Origin: Trachythela sp. YZ-2020
Taxonomy: Eukaryota > Cnidaria > Anthozoa > Malacalcyonacea > Clavulariidae
DNA length: 64,000 nt
Direction: 5' to 3'
Assembly: GCA_016169945.1 (NCBI GenBank)
Contig: JADLSH010000036.1
Coordinates: 310,001 to 374,000, forward strand
The notes beneath the pieces are model-generated. The model was not told the DNA's origin, ran no database searches, and saw nothing but the letters and a program-made list of their open reading frames with translations. A program made the position numbers and the translations under genes. Positions 58,870 through 64,000 of the stretch are shown in pieces (positions within the stretch are counted from its first letter, which is position 1; every line of letters begins with the position of its first letter).

Positions 58870-59395
58870 ATTGACATTCGCGGTTTAGTAGGTAATTTTG
58901 ATAAGTTAAAATCCATGCTTGCACATTTGCACAAACCATTTTCCGTAATTGGTATAGCTGAGACATGGTTGAAAGACAAAACGGCAGATTTAGTAAATAT
59001 TCCTGGTTATAACTTCGTGTCTAACCATCGTAGATATAGATGTGGTGGCGGAGTTGGACTTTCTTTGCACATTTACCCATTCTTGCTGTTTTTGCTGATG
59101 AGGCAATGCCTGAGAAAACACCCAAAGAAGTAACCTTCCGAGATTTTAATAACGCTAATCGGGAAACGTTCATGAGGTGTCTTATTCAAATAGATTGGCT
59201 TAATATAATGAATGATAGCGAAGATCCCAATGAATCATTCGCTAATTTCTTATCTGAATATACTAAACACTTTGAAACTTGCTTTCCAGTCAAAAAGGTC
59301 AAGAGAAATAAACAGACACCAAAAACATCTTGGATTAGTAACAGTCGGCTGGTTCCTGTCTGGAAAAAGAATAGGTTATACAGAGAATTTGTTAG
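58870..59395 (+). pseudogene. LINE3 ORF2, endonuclease part, deleted
   Basis: IDIRGLVGNFDKLKSML, PFSVIGIAETWL and VNIPGYNFVSNHR...GGGVGL are the first endonuclease motifs. The reading then jumps frame near 59090 and the middle of the endonuclease (GD.N and SDH motifs) is missing. The linker EVTFRDFNNANRETFMRCL and SWISNSRLVPVWKKNRLYR follows. Non-functional. Confidence 0.8.
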
Positions 59396-59536
59396 TGTTG
59401 TAGCTATTTGTACTCTTAGCGTATGGTATTTATGACTTTTGGCGTATGGTATATTACGCCGTATGTTGTGTTTTCATATGATTAAAAGAAGTTGTACGCA
59501 CACGTTGTTTGTGTTTATTTGATCCGTATTACAACA
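59396..59536 (+). repeat. 5' LTR (141 bp)
   Basis: Begins TGTTGTAGCTATTTG, ends CGTATTACAACA. Contains TCATATGATTAAAAG and GTACGCACACGTTG. Nearly identical to the 3' LTR apart from a few substitutions and one 10-bp length difference. Confidence 0.93.
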
Positions 59537-59556
59537 TTTGGCGACGAGTTCGAAGC
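59537..59556 (+). other. Putative primer-binding site
   Basis: TTTGGCGACGAGTTCGAAGC starts right after the 5' LTR, at the position where a tRNA 3' end would anneal. The matching tRNA was not determined. Confidence 0.4.
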
Positions 59557-59560
59557 AGTT

Positions 59561-62500
59561 ATGGCTTCAAAAGGACCCAAGTTAAAAGTACTACCCTTCG
59601 ATCCGCACGGAGACCGTTTAGATCTCGGGAAACGATGGTAAAAATGGTTTGAGCGTTTCGAAAGAGACTTAAAGTACAACGGATGTGATCCGGCTAAAAA
59701 AACCCGATGTGGCTAAAATGGCATTGTTAATTTACGCGGGAACTGATGTTGAGGATTTGCATGACACTTTACCCGAGCCTGTTCGACCCGAAGGTATGCA
59801 AGAATCGGCATGGACCGAGTACGAACAGTCAAAAGCTAAATTGGGAATTCATTTTTCACCGAAGCGTTGCAACGATTTTGCGTTGTTTGAATTAATGAGG
59901 ACTAAGCCCGAGCCATTGGAGAGTGTCACGAATTATGCAATGCGTCTACGAAAGGCGGCCAACAAGTGCGATTTCACAAACTGGTCTGCAGCAAAAATGA
60001 TCAAAAGCCTCATCATTAGCAATATGAGCGATGATTCACTCCGACTCAAATTCTTACAGAAGGACAGAACACTTGACGAAATCCTTGACATTTCAAGAAA
60101 AAAAGAGGATGCTGTGGCCCGGAGCAAAATCATGGACAGAGAGCCTCGGGATCAAGGGGTGGTTGCCAAGGTGGGCGTGGGTGTTAAGAAGGACCCCCCT
60201 GCATCAAAGGAAGAGCAGTGCAACAAGTGTGGACACGAGAAGCATTTTTCTGGTTCGGAATGCCCTGCTATTTCAAGAACCTGCAACTATTGCAAGAAGA
60301 AGGGACACTATGCCAGTAAATGTTTCAAAAAACAGCAAGAAATGGCAGGTGCCAACCTGGTCGACGAAGACCATGGAGAAACATCAGGAAGTGACACTGA
60401 TTCAGACACCGATACGTATGAGGTATCTAAGATTGTTAATCATGTCAACTTGCGGAAGAAACCGTCACTGATGAGAGTCCTTACTAATGGCCAGGAAGTT
60501 CTGTGGCAAGCGGATACAGGGACTCAGCGGAACGTTTGGGATAAGAAACAGTTCCACAATTTCGAGAAGAAGTGCAGAAAGGGAACAATCTCATTGTCGC
60601 CAACAAGCACGAAACTGTTTGCATATGGTAGTGACAAACCACTAACAGTCATCGGCTCTTTTAAGGCAGTCTTAGCAGCAGGCGAGCACCAGTTCAACAC
60701 CGAGATATATGTTACATCGGAATCATCGGCATACCCGTTGCTATCCGAACAGTCCGCAAGAGCACTCCAGTTGATCCATTACAATGGACGTTTTCTCGTT
60801 CAACAGGTTGCTGAGCCGAGTCAGAAGGTATTAGCCGCTGCTAAACGCCAAGAGATAGCAGACATGATCTCTGCCAATCCAGAAGTGTTCACAGGCAAGA
60901 TCGGCAAAGCGAAGACGAAGGAAGTGTCTCTAATGATAGATGATATAGTACAGCCAGTGGTCCAGAAACAATGCCGGGTACCTTGCAACCTCATGGATCG
61001 TGCTGAAAACAAGATAAAAGAGCTTCTCAGTCAATATATAATAGAGCGGGTACCTGATGACCAACCCAGAAGCTGGGTAAGCCCTCCAGTCATCGCACCA
61101 AAACCAGAATCCAAGGACATCCGTTTCTGTATCGACATGCGCATGGCAAATAAAGCAATACAACGGCCATACACACAGATACCAACCATGGCTGATATCG
61201 TGAACAACTTCCAGGGCGCAGAAAGGTTCACCAAGCTGGACCTGAAAGAAGCCTACCACCAGTTCGTGTTGGATGAATCATCACGTAACATCACAACATT
61301 CTATGGCCCGGATGGTCTCTACCGATACAAGCGCCTGAATTATGGGACCAAGTCAGCACAAGATATCCTCCAGCTAGAGATGCACAAGATGCTGTCCGGC
61401 ATCCCAAACCAAGTAAACATTGCAGACGATATCCTGATTGGCGGGTCAGTTGAAGAACATGATGCCACACTTGAACAAGTTCTGTCAGCAATGAGAAGCA
61501 ATGGTGTAACAGTGAACCCCTCGAAGTGTGTATTTGATGTAGAAGAAGTAAGTTTCGTCGGATTGATGTTCAACAAGCATGGTATCAAACCCGACCCAAA
61601 GAACGTCAGAAATCTGCAGGAAGCAACCCGACCAACGAGTAAAGCGGAGTTACGATCGTTTCTTGGAATGGCAGGTTTCAGTGAGCGTTTCATCCCGAAT
61701 TTCGCAAGTATTGTCTACCCACTGAGGCAGCAAATGAAAGAGACATGTTGGTCATGGGACCACACATGTGAAGAAGCATTCGTGAAACTGAAAGAGTCGC
61801 TCAGTGAGTACTCACTACTTCATCACTATGTTATCGGTCGGGAAACGGAACTCGTAGTGGATGCAAGTATCACAGGCCTCGGTGCTGTTCTTGTCCAGCG
61901 AGCGTCAAAGGCGGAACGCTTCCATCCAGTCATGTATAAGTCGCGTTCTCTGAAAGAAGTCGAAACTAGGTATTCTCCAACGGAGCGAGAAGCGTTGGCA
62001 GTTCGATGGGCATGCAAGAAGCTCAGAAAATACCTGCTTGGCGCTCCGAAATTTCGCATTGTTACGGATCACCGCCCGTTAACCTACATGTTTCACTAGT
62101 TGTGTGGGGAGCTGCCACCTAGAGTTGAAAAGTTTGTCATGGACGTGCAGGAGTATGAGTATCAAGTTGTCTACCGTCCAGGAAAGACATGTATTGCGGA
62201 TTACATGTCACGGCACCATGTCAAACGCGAGGGATCAAGTCGAGCATCCGAGATCGAAGCAGCCGTGCACAGTGTTATCGAGTCAGAATGTTGTCATGCC
62301 CTAAACGAGCATAGAGCAGTGTCAGTTGTGGATATCAAAGAGGAAGGGGAAAGATGTGAGGTCTACCAGCGACTTATCAAAGCTGTCCAATCAGGGGACA
62401 GCGACGATGATGGGGAACTGAAACCTTATTTCGCACCGGAAATCAAGCATGAGCTGAGCGTCATTGATGGAATTGTATGCAGAGGTTCCCGTGTTGTTGT

Positions 62501-63293
62501 GCCTGTTGCTTTACAAAGCCAGGTTGTCGAACTGAGTCACAAAGCGCACCAAGGGATGAGCAAGACGAAGAATCTCCTGCGAACATTTTGTTGGTTCCCA
62601 GGTATGGATAAAGCAGTGGAGACCCAGGTACGAGAATGCCTTCCATGCCAAGCCGTATTACCAGCAAGGAACGAACAGCCAGTCAAACCATCAGAGCTTC
62701 CAAGGGGACCCTGGCAGTATGTAGAAATGGATTTCCAGGGCCCTTACCCTAACGGAGAGTATATCTTCATAATGATCGACCGCTACAGTCGATGGCCAGA
62801 GATGGCGTTCTTCCGGAACGCACCTACTGCGAAGACTACAATAGCAGCCATGCACTCGATATTTGCAAACAAAGGTGTCCCAGAGGTGTGTCAATCGGAC
62901 AATGGCTCACCATTCCAGTCACAAGAACTGGCACCACATACCTTATGCGTCGACGATACTGTAATCGTGAAGCAGAAAAAGACCAACAAGTTAACGCCAA
63001 CGTTCAACCCTACACCTCTACGCATTACTGGTGTCAATGGATCAATGATAACAGCTAGAGAGATCGACGGGACGTGGGCGACCACGCGGGATGCTTCTTA
63101 TTTCAGAAAGATCAAGAACAAACCGACCAAGGACGATGGAGTGACGAGTGACAGCGATACAGCAGACGAGAACGACGGAGCAGAACCTGAAGCTAAGGAG
63201 CGGGAAGTGCATGGAAATGGCCACGAACATATGCGACGGGAATCGCGGCGTAAAACTCGGATACTCGGGTATCTGAAGGACTATGGCATTTAG
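59561..63293 (+). pseudogene. Gypsy gag-pol polyprotein, broken
   Basis: ATG at 59561 (MASKGPKLKVL), an early TAA at 59639, a frameshift near 59700, then open from 59685 to TAG at 62097 and onward in the same frame to 63293. Order: capsid; two zinc knuckles (CNKCGHEKHFSGSEC; CNYCKKKGHYASKC); protease (QADTGTQRNV); RT (FTKLDLKEAYHQFVLDESS, NIADDILIGG, PSKCVFDVEEVSFVG); RNase H (VVDASITGLGAVL, TEREALAVRWACKKL, TDHRPLTYMF). After the TAG: chromodomain-free linker, integrase zinc module (HKAHQGMSKTKNLL...CLPCQ) and core with MDFQGPYP and QSDNGSPFQ. The core then jumps to PHTLCVDDTVIVK, so the part with the third acidic residue is deleted. No env. Two stops, one frameshift and an integrase deletion make this copy non-autonomous. 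Confidence 0.9.
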
Positions 63294-63328
63294 GCTGGGT
63301 TGGGACATTTATATTTGGTTGGGAGAGA

Positions 63329-63480
63329 TGTTGTAGTTTATTTGTACTCTTAGCGTATGGTATTTATGACTTTTGGCGTATGGTATATTTCGCCGTATGT
63401 TGTGTTTTCATATGATTAAAAGAAGTTGTACGCACACGTTGTTTGTGTTTATTTGATCCGTTTTGATCCGTATTACAACA
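63329..63480 (+). repeat. 3' LTR (152 bp)
   Basis: Matches the 5' LTR, with an extra TTTTGATCCG (a 10-bp duplication of neighbouring sequence) near its end and a few substitutions (for example TATTTCGCC versus TATTACGCC). Confidence 0.93.
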
Positions 63481-63485
63481 GTTAG

Positions 63486-64000
63486 TAAGGCAAATACAAT
63501 GAGTAATGATCGATACAAAGCATATAAGAATAAATTAAATCATTTAATAAGGATAGCAAAGTGAAATTATTACGTAAATAAATTCACCAGTGTGAAGAAC
63601 AATATAAAAGATACTTGGAAGCTAATAAATGAAGTCATAAGGAAGAAGAATGTCAAACGAACACTACCATCAACATTTAAAGTTGATGGCAGGAATGTTT
63701 CTGATTCAAATTTTGCCGACAAATTTTGCAAAAATTTAACTAATTTTGGTATCAATTTGGCAAATAAAATACCATTAGCTAGTACATCTTTTCATACATG
63801 CTTAGGTAAAAGTATTAAGGATTCCATATGGTTAAAACCTGCGACTCTGGCAGAACCTGTATGACGTTTAAATCTGGCAAAGCGCCGGGGTTCGACAACA
63901 TTCCCATGCATATTATTAAGAGTTATTTTATGTATATCTCTGAACCTTTACTGGATATAATTAATTTTTCTTTAACAAAGGAATATTTACAGATCAATTA
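63486..64000 (+). pseudogene. LINE3 ORF2, linker and RT start
   Basis: YKAYKNKLNHLIR, then a frame change near 63563, NNIKDTWKLINEVIRKK and FADKFCKNLTNFG in the next frame, a further shift near 63860, then SGKAPGFDNIPMHIIKS (RT motif 0/1 region) and EPLLDIINFSL at the window end. These are the usual elements between endonuclease and RT. Decayed. Confidence 0.8.

Larger units (their letters stand above)
59396..63480 (+). mobile_element. Ty3/gypsy LTR retrotransposon with short LTRs
   Basis: 4,085 bp bounded by LTRs that start TGTTGTAG and end TTACAACA. GTTAG is duplicated at 59391-59395 and 63481-63485. One gag-pol frame in the order capsid, zinc knuckles, protease, RT, RNase H, integrase (RT before integrase, as in Ty3/gypsy). 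A purine-rich stretch GGTTGGGAGAGA precedes the right LTR. The coding region is disabled (see gag-pol). Confidence 0.93.
58725..64000 (+). mobile_element. LINE3: CR1-like element, interrupted by an LTR retrotransposon, runs off the window
   Basis: Endonuclease N-terminus at 58870-59085, linker to 59395, and resumption at 63486 with RT start at about 63860-64000 (SGKAPGFDNIPMHIIKS). The gypsy element at 59396-63480 lies inside it: LYREFV before the insertion continues as SKANTMSNDRYKAYKNKL after it, in frame across the duplicated GTTAG. Confidence 0.8.

Noticed and set aside
1..64000. CRISPR arrays, rRNA genes, bacterial operons
   Set aside because: No regular short repeats with unique spacers, no rRNA-like conserved blocks, and intron-bearing genes typical of a eukaryote.

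Overview
This is a eukaryotic window. It is AT-rich, has canonical GT/AG introns, low gene density, TTAGGG-like satellite patches, and is saturated with transposable elements (TEs) of animal type: non-LTR elements with apurinic endonuclease and reverse transcriptase (RT), Ty3/gypsy elements, a THAP-DDE/YqaJ DNA transposon, hAT-like miniature elements and long inverted repeats. The family mix suggests a marine invertebrate, most plausibly a cnidarian. That assignment is an inference from the families present, not a proof. I see no clear conserved host gene. Almost every supportable coding region is TE-derived and most carry frameshifts or stops.

Layout. 1-1.7 kb (-): decayed coding region of unknown function. 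2.2-6.5 kb: repeats, one orphan exon and a 141-bp near-perfect palindrome. 6.7-9.25 kb: a fold-back element whose right arm is split by a 5'-truncated LINE. About 9.8-17.85 kb: an ~8 kb element with ~0.8-1 kb inverted terminal repeats (TIRs) around a six-exon gene for a large transposase-like protein with zinc-binding modules, a DDE-like core and a C2HC finger. I cannot place it in a known superfamily. 18.7-20.7 kb: a MITE with telomere-like repeats, then a 1.64-kb hAT-like element with an 8-bp target-site duplication (TSD). 24.1-24.6 kb: a ~97-bp-period tandem array. 30.4-35.4 kb: an ISL2EU-type transposon with ~0.92-kb TIRs, a nearly intact THAP-DDE transposase and a decayed YqaJ/SWIM partner convergent to it. 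35.5-36.2 kb: a hAT-like non-autonomous element.

39.6-64 kb is a nest of insertions. A decayed gypsy element lies at 39.6-43.5 kb (-). A CR1-like LINE (LINE2, 43.8-51.6 kb) is split in its ORF1 by an almost complete second CR1-like LINE (LINE1, 44.1-48.9 kb). The 3' tail of LINE2 is hit by a 6.6-kb palindromic element (51.6-58.2 kb) with a 6-bp TSD and ~3.3-kb arms, each carrying the same two small genes transcribed outward. A MITE and a GIY-YIG relic follow. A third LINE (58.7 kb to the window end) is interrupted in frame by a 4.1-kb Ty3/gypsy element with short LTRs and a 5-bp TSD.

The best candidates for something undescribed are the 6.6-kb palindromic two-gene element and the ~8-kb long-TIR element with its multi-exon transposase-like gene. 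The nested insertions also give a clear relative order of events.
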